Positions 15,439 to 23,552 of a stretch of DNA of 64,000 nucleotides are shown here, piece by piece. The notes beneath the pieces were generated by a model. It ran no database searches and was not told where the DNA came from. It worked only from the letters and a program-made list of their open reading frames with translations. The position numbers and the translations under genes are program-made. Source of the stretch: Curtobacterium sp. HSID17257 (GTDB lineage Bacteria > Actinomycetota > Actinomycetes > Actinomycetales > Microbacteriaceae); the NCBI RefSeq assembly GCF_003989515.1, contig NZ_RBLU01000004.1, positions 1 to 64,000 of the forward strand, written 5' to 3'. Each line of letters begins with the position of its first letter. The stretch's first letter is position 1.

Positions 15439-16317
15439 ATGTCAGTCGGGTTGCTCGCCGTGGTGGACGACATCCTCTCCGCGGCCCTCAAGGCCAGCGC
15501 GAAGACCGCGGGGGTCGTGATCGACGACGCCGCGGTCACACCGCAGTACGTGCAGGGACTGCAACCGGCCCGTGAGCTCCCGGTCGTCGGACGCATCGCG
15601 CTCGGCAGCCTGTTCAACAAGTTCGTCATCATCATCCCGCTCGCGCTGCTGCTGTCGGCGTTCGCCCCGTGGGTGCTGCCGTGGCTGCTCGTCATCGGCG
15701 GCACGTACCTGTGCTTCGAGGGCGCCGAGAAGGTGACCGAGTGGTTCGGCGTGCACCACGAGACCGCCGGCGACGCGCAGCCCACCACGGAGCCCAAGCT
15801 CGTCTTCGGCGCGGTCCGCACCGACCTCATCCTGAGCACCGAGATCATGCTCATCGCGCTGTCGAGCCTCGACACCGGGCTCGTCTTCTGGCCGAAGGTC
15901 GGTGCCCTCGCGCTGATCGGGCTCGGGATGACGGCCCTGGTCTACGGCGCCGTCGCACTCCTGGTGAAGGTCGACGACATCGGGCTGCAGATGATGAAGA
16001 ACGACTCGCGGCGGACCCGCCGTGCGGGTGCGCGGATCGTGCGCGCGATGCCGACGGTGTTCCGCGTCATCAGCATCGTGGGGACGGTCGCGATGCTCTG
16101 GGTCGGTGGGCACCTGGTGATCGCGAACCTGGCGGAGACGTTCTGGGCCGGACCGTACGAGCTGCTGCACGCGGTCGAGCACGCGGTCGAGGCGACCGGT
16201 CCGGTCGTCACGTGGATCGTCGACACCGCCGTGTCGGCCGTGTTCGGACTCGTGCTCGGCATGGTCGTCGTCGGCGTCGTGCTCGGCGTCGGCCGGCTGC
16301 GCGGTCGCTCGCACTGA
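15439..16317 (+). CDS. DUF808 (YedI-family) inner membrane protein
   Basis: 292 residues. ATG at 15439 is chosen; a GTG three codons upstream is possible. The sequence is typical of DUF808: the N-terminal LLAVVDDILSAALKASAKTA, a conserved DDAAVTPQYVQGL segment (~35), EGAEK (~95) and about six membrane helices (FVIIIPLALLLSAFAPWVL, VGALALIGLGMTALVYGAVA, and a last one before VLGVGRLRGRSH). Length is as expected. The family is widespread, membrane-located and of unknown function. Confidence 0.85.
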   Translation: MSVGLLAVVDDILSAALKASAKTAGVVIDDAAVTPQYVQGLQPARELPVVGRIALGSLFNKFVIIIPLALLLSAFAPWVLPWLLVIGGTYLCFEGAEKVTEWFGVHHETAGDAQPTTEPKLVFGAVRTDLILSTEIMLIALSSLDTGLVFWPKVGALALIGLGMTALVYGAVALLVKVDDIGLQMMKNDSRRTRRAGARIVRAMPTVFRVISIVGTVAMLWVGGHLVIANLAETFWAGPYELLHAVEHAVEATGPVVTWIVDTAVSAVFGLVLGMVVVGVVLGVGRLRGRSH

Positions 16318-16359
16318 CCGCCGGGTCCGCCCGCGGGCGTCGTGGGGACGGCGGCGGCC

Positions 16360-16578
16360 TCAGTCCTCGTCGTCCGTGGCGGTCGCCCACTGGTGCCAGG
16401 CCTCGAGCTGCGCCTGCGCGCTGCCGAGCGCACTGTGGGAGCCGCGGACCGTGCCGTCCTGCGAGACGAGCTCGTACTGTCGGCCGTGGGTGATCCGCGC
16501 GACCGGGCGGCCGTCGGCCCAGGCCGACCAGGAGTCGTCGCCGTCCTGCTGCCAGGTGAGGTCGTTCCGGTGTGCCAT
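16360..16578 (-). CDS. Small uncharacterised acidic protein (72 aa)
   Basis: An ATG-started reading frame of 72 residues with many Trp and Gln (DLTWQQDGDDSWSAWADGRP, LEAWHQWATATDDED). It has no membrane segment. It lies downstream of kup on the same strand, 82 bases away, and converges on DUF808. Composition is consistent with a real small soluble protein, but the family is unknown to me. Confidence 0.55.
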   Translation of the reverse strand: MAHRNDLTWQQDGDDSWSAWADGRPVARITHGRQYELVSQDGTVRGSHSALGSAQAQLEAWHQWATATDDED

Positions 16579-16660
16579 GGGTGCGGCTTCCGCTCGGTGC
16601 CGCAGGAGCCCGGGTGGCGGAACGACCCGTCGGACGCTACGCCGTCCGCCTGGACGGTCG

Positions 16661-18619
16661 TCAGAGCTCGACGTCGCTGCCCATCGTCACCGTGCGCTGT
16701 GCCGGCAGGCCGAACCGTGCCGCAGGATCGGCGGCGTTGTGGGCCAGGCCGACGAAGAGCTTCTTGCGCCAGCGCGCCATGCCACGGTTGCCCGGCTGCG
16801 GCCGGAGCGCACCGCGGGAGATGAAGTACGACGCCTTCGCGATCTCGTCCGGGTCGATGTCGAGCACCTCGGCCAGGCAGGCTGCGTGCAGGGCCCGCGG
16901 CAGGTCCTGGTCGTCCGAGAACCCGAACTTCACCGTGATGTGGTCGATGCCGTCGTCCTCGTAGCCGAGGTCGTCGCGGAAGAACGCCTTCGCGTGCGGC
17001 ACGTGCGGCACGTTCGCCGTGAGCACCGAGACGATGAGCACGGTCCGGTGCACCACGTGGTTGTGCTCGACGTTCGCGCGGAGCGCCAGCGGGGTCGTCT
17101 CCTTGTTCGGGTGCGGGAAGATCGCGACCCCCTCGACCCGCGGGATGTGCTTCGTGTTGATGCGCTCGATGAAGTCGGCCAGCGACCCCTCGCGTTCCTT
17201 GCGTTCCTCCTGCACGAGCTGGCGACCGCGGCGCCAGGTGGTCATCAGCGTGATCACCGCGAGGGCGATGAGCAGCGGGACCCAGCCGCCGTGCACGATC
17301 TTCGACAGGTTGCCGGCCAGGAAGGTCAGCTCGAGGCCACCGAAGACGACGGCAGCCAGCACGAGCTTCCACGTCGCCCAGTGCCAGAGCGGCTTGACCA
17401 CCAGGAGCAGCAGCAGCGTGTCCACGACGAGCGCGCCGGTCACGGACACCCCGTAGGCGGTCGCCAGGCTGGCCGACGACCGGAAGGCGAGCATGATCGC
17501 GAGCACGCCGATGAAGAGCAGCAGGTTGACGGCCGGCAGGTAGATCTGGCCGCCCTCTTCGCGCGAGGTCTGCCGGATCGTGAGCGGCGGCAGCAGCCCG
17601 AGCTGGATCGCCTGGCGCGTGAGCGAGAAGGCACCGGAGATGACCGCCTGGCTCGCGATCACCGTCGCCATCGTCGCCAGCACGACGACCGGGATCTGGA
17701 GCGCGTCCGGGAACAGCAGGAAGAACGGGTCCTTCGCCGCTGAGGGGTCCTCGAGCACGAGCGACGCCTGGCCCAGGTAGTTCAGCACGAGCGCCGGGAA
17801 CACCACGAAGAACCAGGCGCGCAGGATCGGCGGACGGCCGAAGTGGCCCATGTCCGCGTAGAGCGCCTCGGCTCCGGTGATGACGAGGACGACGGCACCC
17901 ATCGCCACGAAGGTGATGTACGGGTGGGCGACGAGGAAGGTGATCGCCCACGTCGGCGACAGACCCTGCAGGACACCGGGGTGCGCGACGATGTGCGGCA
18001 CCCCGGCGACGGCGATGACGACGAACCAGAGCAGCATCACCGGTCCGAACAGGTTGCCGACCTTGCCGGTACCGAACCGCTGGACCAGGAACAGCAGCAC
18101 CAGGATGACGGCCGCGATCGGCACGATGAGGTGCTCGAGCGACGGCGCCGCGGTCGACAGGCCCTCGACCGCGGAGAGGACCGAGACGGCCGGTGTGATG
18201 ACCGAGTCGCCGTAGAACAGCGAGACGCCGATGATGCCGATGACCAGGAAGACCGTCGCGCCCCCACGACGCTTCGCGTACAGGCGCCGAGCCAGTGCGG
18301 CGAGCGCCATCACGCCGCCCTCGCCGTCGTTGTCGGCGCGCATGAGCACGAGCACGTACTTGATCGACACGACGATCGTGACGCTCCAGAACATGATCGA
18401 GATGACGCCGTAGACGTCCTCCTGGTTCGCCTTGACGATGCCGCCGTCGATGGTGAACACCGTCCGGAGGGCGTACAGCGGGCTGGTGCCGATGTCACCG
18501 AAGACGACGCCGAGCGCGGCCAGGGCGAGGGCGGCGACGCTCTTCGCGGGGCCGTGCGAGGGGTCGTCGACGGTGTCGCTCGTCGGCGCCGGGGAGCGGG
18601 TGTCGGTCACGCTCGTCAC
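16661..18619 (-). CDS. kup: Kup-type low-affinity potassium/proton symporter
   Basis: 652 residues, GTG start (a second GTG three codons on is possible). Hallmarks of the HAK/KUP/KT family: LGVVFGDIGTSPLYAL (~37-52), FYGDSVITPAVSVLSAVEG (~134-152), GAEALYADMGHFG (~247-259), NYLGQ (~285), and twelve membrane helices to ~445. A C-terminal cytoplasmic domain of ~200 residues carries VAIFPHPNKETTPLAL, usual for bacterial Kup. It imports K+ with H+. Transcription is away from the 32-residue membrane protein gene at 18830, with 210 bases between. No known riboswitch was seen there. Confidence 0.93.
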   Translation of the reverse strand: MTSVTDTRSPAPTSDTVDDPSHGPAKSVAALALAALGVVFGDIGTSPLYALRTVFTIDGGIVKANQEDVYGVISIMFWSVTIVVSIKYVLVLMRADNDGEGGVMALAALARRLYAKRRGGATVFLVIGIIGVSLFYGDSVITPAVSVLSAVEGLSTAAPSLEHLIVPIAAVILVLLFLVQRFGTGKVGNLFGPVMLLWFVVIAVAGVPHIVAHPGVLQGLSPTWAITFLVAHPYITFVAMGAVVLVITGAEALYADMGHFGRPPILRAWFFVVFPALVLNYLGQASLVLEDPSAAKDPFFLLFPDALQIPVVVLATMATVIASQAVISGAFSLTRQAIQLGLLPPLTIRQTSREEGGQIYLPAVNLLLFIGVLAIMLAFRSSASLATAYGVSVTGALVVDTLLLLLVVKPLWHWATWKLVLAAVVFGGLELTFLAGNLSKIVHGGWVPLLIALAVITLMTTWRRGRQLVQEERKEREGSLADFIERINTKHIPRVEGVAIFPHPNKETTPLALRANVEHNHVVHRTVLIVSVLTANVPHVPHAKAFFRDDLGYEDDGIDHITVKFGFSDDQDLPRALHAACLAEVLDIDPDEIAKASYFISRGALRPQPGNRGMARWRKKLFVGLAHNAADPAARFGLPAQRTVTMGSDVEL

Positions 18620-18829
18620 TTCCGTCGGGGTCGTCCGGGCGACGGCCGCGGATCATCCTTGCACCGCTCGCGCCCCGGTGTTCTCGGCGGACACCCATCC
18701 GAGCTCGAGTGTGCGGAGACCGGCTGTCGTGCAGGACTCGTACCCCGGCCCCTCGACGCGTACAGGAACCGCGTCCTACCGTTCGGGGCGACGCGAGCGC
18801 GGACGTCCCGCGCGCGGAAGGAGTGCACC

Positions 18830-18928
18830 ATGGACCTCGACGGGTTCGAGCCGGCCCAGCTGATCGTCTTCGTGATCGCGGTGGTGCTCGTCTTCGGTGG
18901 CCTGCTGGCCAGCCGACGACGCCGCTGA
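18830..18928 (+). CDS. Single-pass membrane microprotein (32 aa)
   Basis: The ATG is preceded by GGAAGGAG at good spacing. The product has an acidic start (MDLDGFEPAQ), one hydrophobic helix (LIVFVIAVVLVFGGLLA) and a basic end (SRRRR), a topology expected to keep the C-terminus inside. Ribosome site, membrane helix and the terminator 30 bases later together support a real gene. It is divergent from kup; small helices of this kind sometimes act as subunits of K+ transporters (compare KdpF), but that link is only positional. Confidence 0.6.
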   Translation: MDLDGFEPAQLIVFVIAVVLVFGGLLASRRRR

Positions 18929-18958
18929 GCCGTCACCGACCTGCCGCCGTGAGCGGCT

Positions 18959-19006
18959 GACGGACGGGAGGCGCGGGACCGACGGGTGACGCGCCTCCCG
19001 TCCGTC
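18959..19006. terminator. GGACGGGAGGC-family hairpin between convergent genes
   Basis: Arms of 17 bases (18959-18975 and 18990-19006) pair perfectly around 14 bases. It lies between the ends of the 32-residue gene and the nucleosidase gene and probably stops transcription from both sides. Confidence 0.75.
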
Positions 19007-19027
19007 GGTGGGTACCGGGGTGCGGTC

Positions 19028-19738
19028 TCAGGCCGCCAGGTCGAGCAGCACGTCGTGCGCCACGCGCGCTGCGCGCGCCGACGCGTCGTCGAGGTGCTCG
19101 CGGAACTCGTCCCCGTCGGGGGCGCAGAGGTCGCTGATCCCCCGGATCGACAGGAACGGCATGTCGTGCACGTGGGCGAACTGGGCGATCGCGGCGGACT
19201 CCATGTCCACGGCCGCGACCGCCGGGAAGACCTCGCGCAGGGCGCGGGCGCGGCCCTCGGTCACGAAGACCTCACTCGACCCGATCGTGGCTGACCGGAT
19301 GCGGTACGGCGTCCGCGCGGCGGCGGCGCGGGCGAGCATGCGCGGGTCGGGTGCGTACTGCGGCGGCATCCCCGGGACCTGCCCGAGCGCGTAGCCGAAC
19401 GCCGTCGCGTCCGCGTTGATGTTCACGTAGTGCTCGCCGACGACGACGTCGCCGATCTCGATGCCGCGCATGAGCCCGCCGGCGGTCCCGACGCTGAGCA
19501 CCGGGACGGCGCCGAAGTCGTGGTAGCAGTGCGCCGTGGCGGCCGTCGCGTTCGTGAAGCCGATGCCGCTGCGCCGGAGGGCGACCACCGCGCCGTCGAC
19601 GTCGAGCAGGTGGTGCTCGTCGTGTCCACCCACCGGTCCGTCGTCGATGACGACGCCGCCCAGCAGGGTGGCGACGGCGGAGAGTTCCTCGGTCATCGCG
19701 GCGATGACGACGGCGACGGGCGTTGCTCGGGAGTGCAC
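19028..19738 (-). CDS. mtnN: 5'-methylthioadenosine/S-adenosylhomocysteine nucleosidase
   Basis: 236 residues from a GTG with GAGGA upstream. It belongs to the purine-nucleoside phosphorylase/nucleosidase family 1 fold: VLSVGTAGGL (~82), GEHYVNINADATAFGY (~102), and the adenine/ribose site VDMESAAIAQFAHVHDMPF (~180-198) followed by IRGISD with the catalytic Asp. It cleaves MTA and SAH, by-products of S-adenosylmethionine use. The window also has an MTA phosphorylase (58899), so two salvage routes appear to coexist. It lies downstream of the sensor kinase on the same strand but is separated from it. Confidence 0.85.
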   Translation of the reverse strand: MHSRATPVAVVIAAMTEELSAVATLLGGVVIDDGPVGGHDEHHLLDVDGAVVALRRSGIGFTNATAATAHCYHDFGAVPVLSVGTAGGLMRGIEIGDVVVGEHYVNINADATAFGYALGQVPGMPPQYAPDPRMLARAAAARTPYRIRSATIGSSEVFVTEGRARALREVFPAVAAVDMESAAIAQFAHVHDMPFLSIRGISDLCAPDGDEFREHLDDASARAARVAHDVLLDLAA

Positions 19739-19785
19739 CGACCGATCCTCGCACGGAGCGGCTCGGCTCCCGTGCACGAGTGCGG

Positions 19786-20901
19786 TCATGCGGTGGAGGA
19801 CGGCCCGGCCGCTGACCCGGAGGCGGGCAGGGACACCTCGACGACGAGGCCACCCTCCGGCCGCGCGGAGACGTCGAGCGTGCCGCCGTGCGAGGTCACG
19901 ATCGCCGCGACGATCGCCAGACCGAGGCCGGCGCCGGCGTCGTCCTCGCGCCGCCGCGACGCCACCCGTTGGAACGGCTCGGTGAGGGTCGGGAGGACCT
20001 CGACCGGGACGACGGCACCGGGGTTCTCGACCACGACGACGGACGCGCCGTGCCGGGTGCCGGTCGTCACGCGCACCCAGCCGTCGCACCCCGGGCCGAC
20101 GTTGTGGACGACGGCGTTCTGCAGGAGGTTCGTCACGAGCTGGAGCAGCAGGGACGTCGAACCGGTGGTCCACGCCGTCGCCGTGGCGGGCTCGACGTCG
20201 ATGCCCCGCGCCTCGGCGAGGGGCAGGACGGTCTCGACGGCCTCCTCCGCGAGGAGCGACAGGTCCACCCGCGCGCGGTCCGGGAGCTCCCGACCGGCCC
20301 GTGCGAGCACCAGCAGCGCCTCGGTCAGGTCGACCGCCCGCTCGTTCACCACCCGCAACCGTTCGAGGACCCCCGCCGGGTCACGGTCCGGCTCGCGGGC
20401 GGCGACCTCGAGCAACGCGCGCGTCGTGGCCAGCGGCGTGCGCAGCTCGTGCGACGCGTTCGCCGCGAAGCGCTGCTGCTCCGCCACGTACGCTCCGAGC
20501 CGCCCGACCATGCCGTCGAACGCGTCGGCGAGGTCGCGGAACTCGTCGCGTCGCCCCGGGAGCGCGATGCGGTGCGCGAGGGACCCCGCGGCGACGTGTC
20601 GCGTCGCAGCGGTGATCCGGTCGAGCGGCGCGAGCACCCTCCCCGCGAGGAACCACCCGCCGACCAGTCCCACGACCACGAGTCCGACGGACACCGCCGT
20701 GGCCGGGGGGAGGAACGCACGGACCAGGTCGGAACGGTCCGGGACGTGACCGCCGGTCGACTCGAGGTTCCCGACCGGGACGTACCGCAGGAGGAACACC
20801 CAGACGACGGCGAGGATCAGCGCTCCGGTGAGCACCACCACCCCCGCGTAGCTGAGGGCGAGTCGCACCCGCACGCTGGCGCCTCGGCGACGGTCGGTCA
20901 C
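19786..20901 (-). CDS. Sensor histidine kinase of the cell-wall precursor module
   Basis: 371 residues; GTG overlaps the response regulator stop by 4 bases. Membrane helix ~9-31, a short extracytoplasmic loop (~32-62), membrane helix ~63-83, HAMP (~84-135), H-box ASHELRTPL (His ~149), N-box LLQLVTNLLQNAVVHN (~238-253) and G-box GAGLGLAIVAAIV (~330). The sensing loop is only about 30 residues, too short for a folded domain, so the signal may be read in or at the membrane. Paired with the adjacent regulator and divergent from VanY/racemase/ligase genes, it is placed like VanS. Confidence 0.88.
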   Translation of the reverse strand: MTDRRRGASVRVRLALSYAGVVVLTGALILAVVWVFLLRYVPVGNLESTGGHVPDRSDLVRAFLPPATAVSVGLVVVGLVGGWFLAGRVLAPLDRITAATRHVAAGSLAHRIALPGRRDEFRDLADAFDGMVGRLGAYVAEQQRFAANASHELRTPLATTRALLEVAAREPDRDPAGVLERLRVVNERAVDLTEALLVLARAGRELPDRARVDLSLLAEEAVETVLPLAEARGIDVEPATATAWTTGSTSLLLQLVTNLLQNAVVHNVGPGCDGWVRVTTGTRHGASVVVVENPGAVVPVEVLPTLTEPFQRVASRRREDDAGAGLGLAIVAAIVTSHGGTLDVSARPEGGLVVEVSLPASGSAAGPSSTA

Positions 20902-21596
20902 GAGCCGCCGTCCGTCACGCGGTCGGCACGCGGTCCGTCGGTGTCGATGCGGTAGCCCACGCCCGGCACGGTGGCGATCACCCACGGCTCCCCCAGACGC
21001 TTGCGGAGCGCCGACACCGTGATCCGGACGGCGTTCGTGAAGGGGTCCGCGTTCTCGTCCCAGGCGCGTTCGAGCAGCTGTTCGGCGCTCACCACACCGC
21101 CACCGGCGCGGACGAGGACCTCGAGCACGGCGAACTGCTTGCGGGTGAGGGCGACGTGGTGCCCGTCCCGGAAGACCTCGCGCCGGAACGGGTCGACACG
21201 CAGCCCCGCCGCCTCGAGGACCGGTGGGCGGTGCTCACCGCTCCGTCGTGCCAGCGCGCGGACGCGGAGCACGAGCTCACGCAGTGCGAACGGCTTCGTC
21301 AGGTAGTCGTCGGCGCCGACGGCGAAGCCGGAGACCTTGTCGTCGAGGCGGTCGGCAGCGGTCAGCATGAGCACCGGGACGCCGGCGTCGGTCGCGACCA
21401 GGTGCGCGGCGACCTCGTCACCGGTCGGCCCGGGGACGTCCCGGTCGAGCACCGCGACGTCGTAGCGGTTCAGCGCGAGGAGTTCGAGCGCTGCGTCCCC
21501 GTCAGGCGCGACGTCGGCCGCGATGGCCTCGAGGCGGAAGCCGTCGCGGACGGCCTCGGCGAGCAGGGGTTCGTCCTCGAGGATCAGCACACGCAC
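20898..21596 (-). CDS. OmpR-family response regulator of the cell-wall precursor module
   Basis: 232 residues, GTG start. Receiver domain with ILEDE (acidic pocket), phospho-acceptor Asp in VAVLDRDVPGPTGDE (~50) and Lys in LTKPF (~100); winged-helix output domain (~125-220) with VALTRKQFAVLEVLVRAGG and VRITVSALRKRLG. It is the cognate partner of the downstream kinase. A 26-bp perfect palindrome lies in the 88-base gap to the divergent operon and is the likely binding site. Placement corresponds to VanR. Confidence 0.9.
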   Translation of the reverse strand: MRVLILEDEPLLAEAVRDGFRLEAIAADVAPDGDAALELLALNRYDVAVLDRDVPGPTGDEVAAHLVATDAGVPVLMLTAADRLDDKVSGFAVGADDYLTKPFALRELVLRVRALARRSGEHRPPVLEAAGLRVDPFRREVFRDGHHVALTRKQFAVLEVLVRAGGGVVSAEQLLERAWDENADPFTNAVRITVSALRKRLGEPWVIATVPGVGYRIDTDGPRADRVTDGGS

Positions 21597-21627
21597 GGCA
21601 CCGATGCTAGGCGGCGGCACGTGTCGG

Positions 21628-21653
21628 GAGCGTATGCGGATCCGCATACGCTC
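21628..21653. promoter_or_regulatory. 26-bp perfect palindrome between the VanRS-like and VanY-T-ligase operons
   Basis: Thirteen-base arms around GCGGATCCGC are exactly complementary, with no spacer. The position, between two divergent operons whose regulator is an OmpR-type protein, makes it the best candidate for the response regulator operator. If the alternative ATG at 21634 were used the palindrome would overlap the start codon, which argues for the start at 21685. Confidence 0.65.
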
Positions 21654-21684
21654 CGACGACACGCTGCGCGCTGCACTGGTCGAC

Positions 21685-22365
21685 ATGCAGCACCGTTCCG
21701 CTCCTCCATCCGTCCCCGTCCCCGCGCGTCCGCGACGCACCGGCGCCGTCCTGGTCGTCGTCGTCCTCTCCCTCGTCGCAGCGGTCGCCGTCGCCCTCGT
21801 CGCGCTGTCCGCCGTCTCCGGCAGCCCGGGAACGTCCGGCCGCGCGCTGTGGCACCGGGTCGCCGGTGCCACAGCGAGCACCGCGGGCGACGGCACGGCC
21901 GACCCCGCGACCGGAGCCGCCGCAGGCGAGGTGCCGTCCGGTGCGTCGGTGTTCGACGACGACCTGCCCGCGGTCGCACGGCTGCAGCCGGACCTGCTCG
22001 ACGCGGTCCGCCGCGCCGCCCGGGACGCCGACGACGACGGCGTGCGCTTCGTCGTGAACAGCGGCTGGCGCTCCCCTGCGCTCCAGGAACGACTCCTCGA
22101 CGACGCGGTCGCCGAGTACGGCTCGCGACAGGAGGCGGCGCGTTGGGTCTCGACACCCGAGACGTCGCTGCACGTCCGCGGCGAGGCGATCGACATCGGC
22201 GACTGGGACGCGGCCACCTGGCTGCAGGACAACGGTGCTCGGTACGGGCTCTGCCAGGTGTACGACAACGAGGCGTGGCACTTCGAGCTCCGACCGGACG
22301 CCCCCGCCGACGGGTGCCCCCGCAAATACTGGGACCCGACCGACGACCCGCGGATGCAGCGGTGA
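21685..22365 (+). CDS. VanY-family D-Ala-D-X carboxypeptidase (peptidase M15B), membrane-anchored
   Basis: 226 residues from ATG 21685; 21634 is an in-frame alternative inside the operator. A signal anchor (~20-43) is followed by a linker and an M15B domain with zinc-site motifs SLHVRGEAID (~161-170) and EAWH (~196-199), plus NSGWRSPALQERL (~128). The enzyme removes the terminal residue from D-Ala-D-Ala ends outside the membrane. It is the first of three genes, each overlapping the next by 4 bases, and its product destroys the precursor that the downstream ligase would replace. Confidence 0.85.
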   Translation: MQHRSAPPSVPVPARPRRTGAVLVVVVLSLVAAVAVALVALSAVSGSPGTSGRALWHRVAGATASTAGDGTADPATGAAAGEVPSGASVFDDDLPAVARLQPDLLDAVRRAARDADDDGVRFVVNSGWRSPALQERLLDDAVAEYGSRQEAARWVSTPETSLHVRGEAIDIGDWDAATWLQDNGARYGLCQVYDNEAWHFELRPDAPADGCPRKYWDPTDDPRMQR

Positions 22366-23552
22366 CCGCGCCCGGGTCGCGGCTGCTGGTCCACGACGAC
22401 GCCATCCGCGCCAACACGGCCTTCTTCGCCACCCTGACGGGCGGACGGCTGATGGCGGTGCTCAAGGCCGACGGCTTCGGGCACGGGGCGGTCGCACGGT
22501 CCGTCCTGGAGGCCGGGGCGGGGTCCGTCGGTGTGACGAGCGTCGACGAGGCGCTCGCGGTCCGCGCCGAGGGCGTGCGCGCACCGGTGCTGAGCTGGCT
22601 CAACCCGCCGGACGCGGACTTCGCTGCGGCGGTGGGCGCCGACGTCGCGCTCGCGGTCGCCGACCCCGCGGTCCTGGTCGCCGTCCTGGCGGCGGCGCGC
22701 ACCGTCGGCCGCGCAGCGATGGTGCACCTGCACGTCGACGTCGGCATGGCCCGCGAAGGGGGTGCGCCCGCCGACTGGGCGGCGCTGTGCTCGCTGGCGC
22801 GCGAAGCCGAGGGCACCGGTGCGGTCCGGGTCGTCGGCGTGATGGGGCACATGTCCTCGGCGGACCGACCCGAGGACGACCAGAACCGCCGCGAGCGCCT
22901 GTTGTTCGAGAACGCGGTCCGGACCGCCCGTCGCCGCGGACTGACCCCGGCCACGGTGCACCTCGCGGCCACCGCCGCCACCCTGACCGGCGTCGGTGAG
23001 GGGTTCGACCTGCACCGGATCGGTGCCGGACTCTTCGGCATCGATCCCTCGGGGACCACCGACCGCCTCCGACCGGCGCTGTCGCTGACCACCGCGGTCG
23101 TCTCCTCGCGCTCGGTGCAGGCGGGCACCCGCATCGGCTACGGCGGGACGAGCACGACCGTGGCCCCGACCAACCTGGCGCTGCTGCCGCTCGGCTACGG
23201 CGACGGCCTGCCCCGCGCTGCCTCGGGCCGGGCCGAGGTCCTGGTCCGCGGCCGCCGGTGTCCCGTCGTCGGGCGGTTCTCGATGGACAGCGTCGTCGTC
23301 GACACCGGACCCGAACGCACGGCCCCGGGGGAACCCGTCACCGTGTTCGGCCCCGGCGACGGCGGCGAACCGACCGTCACCGAGTGGGCGACCTGGGCGG
23401 GGACGATCCCGCACGAGCTCGTCACGCGGATCGGCAGCCGTGTCGCCCGCGTGCACCGCACCAGCACCAGCACCAGCACCAGCAGCAGCAGCACCAGCAG
23501 CAGCGCCAGCACCCGCACCCGCACCCGCACCCGCACCGAGGAGCACCCGTGA
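22362..23552 (+). CDS. Alanine/serine racemase-like PLP enzyme with repetitive Ser/Thr/Arg tail
   Basis: 396 residues, GTG overlapping the VanY-like stop. It is an alanine racemase fold: PLP lysine in LMAVLKADGFGHGA (~24-37), and the second-domain catalytic Tyr in RIGYGGTSTTVAPTN (~253-267) with LPLGYGDGLPR after it. No membrane domain is present, unlike VanT serine racemases. The last ~30 residues are a low-complexity tail (Thr-Ser, then Ser, then Arg-Thr repeats) encoded by hexanucleotide repeats. In VanC/E/G-type clusters a racemase in this position supplies D-Ser to the ligase; whether this one makes D-Ala or D-Ser cannot be decided from sequence. Confidence 0.85.
   Translation: MTAPGSRLLVHDDAIRANTAFFATLTGGRLMAVLKADGFGHGAVARSVLEAGAGSVGVTSVDEALAVRAEGVRAPVLSWLNPPDADFAAAVGADVALAVADPAVLVAVLAAARTVGRAAMVHLHVDVGMAREGGAPADWAALCSLAREAEGTGAVRVVGVMGHMSSADRPEDDQNRRERLLFENAVRTARRRGLTPATVHLAATAATLTGVGEGFDLHRIGAGLFGIDPSGTTDRLRPALSLTTAVVSSRSVQAGTRIGYGGTSTTVAPTNLALLPLGYGDGLPRAASGRAEVLVRGRRCPVVGRFSMDSVVVDTGPERTAPGEPVTVFGPGDGGEPTVTEWATWAGTIPHELVTRIGSRVARVHRTSTSTSTSSSSTSSSASTRTRTRTRTEEHP
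23459..23538 (+). repeat. CACCAG/CAG/CACCCG microsatellite in the racemase gene
   Basis: About 80 bases consist of CACCAG units, then CAG-rich units and then CACCCG units, ending 11 bases before the ligase start. All units are multiples of three bases, so copy-number change would lengthen or shorten the tail without breaking the frame. Confidence 0.8.

Noticed and set aside
18620-18829. Possible c-di-AMP (ydaO) riboswitch upstream of kup
   Set aside because: No conserved ydaO core sequence could be recognised in the 210-base gap.
23459-23538. Hexanucleotide run considered as a CRISPR or origin-like iteron
   Set aside because: It is in frame in the racemase tail, has no spacers and no replication gene nearby.
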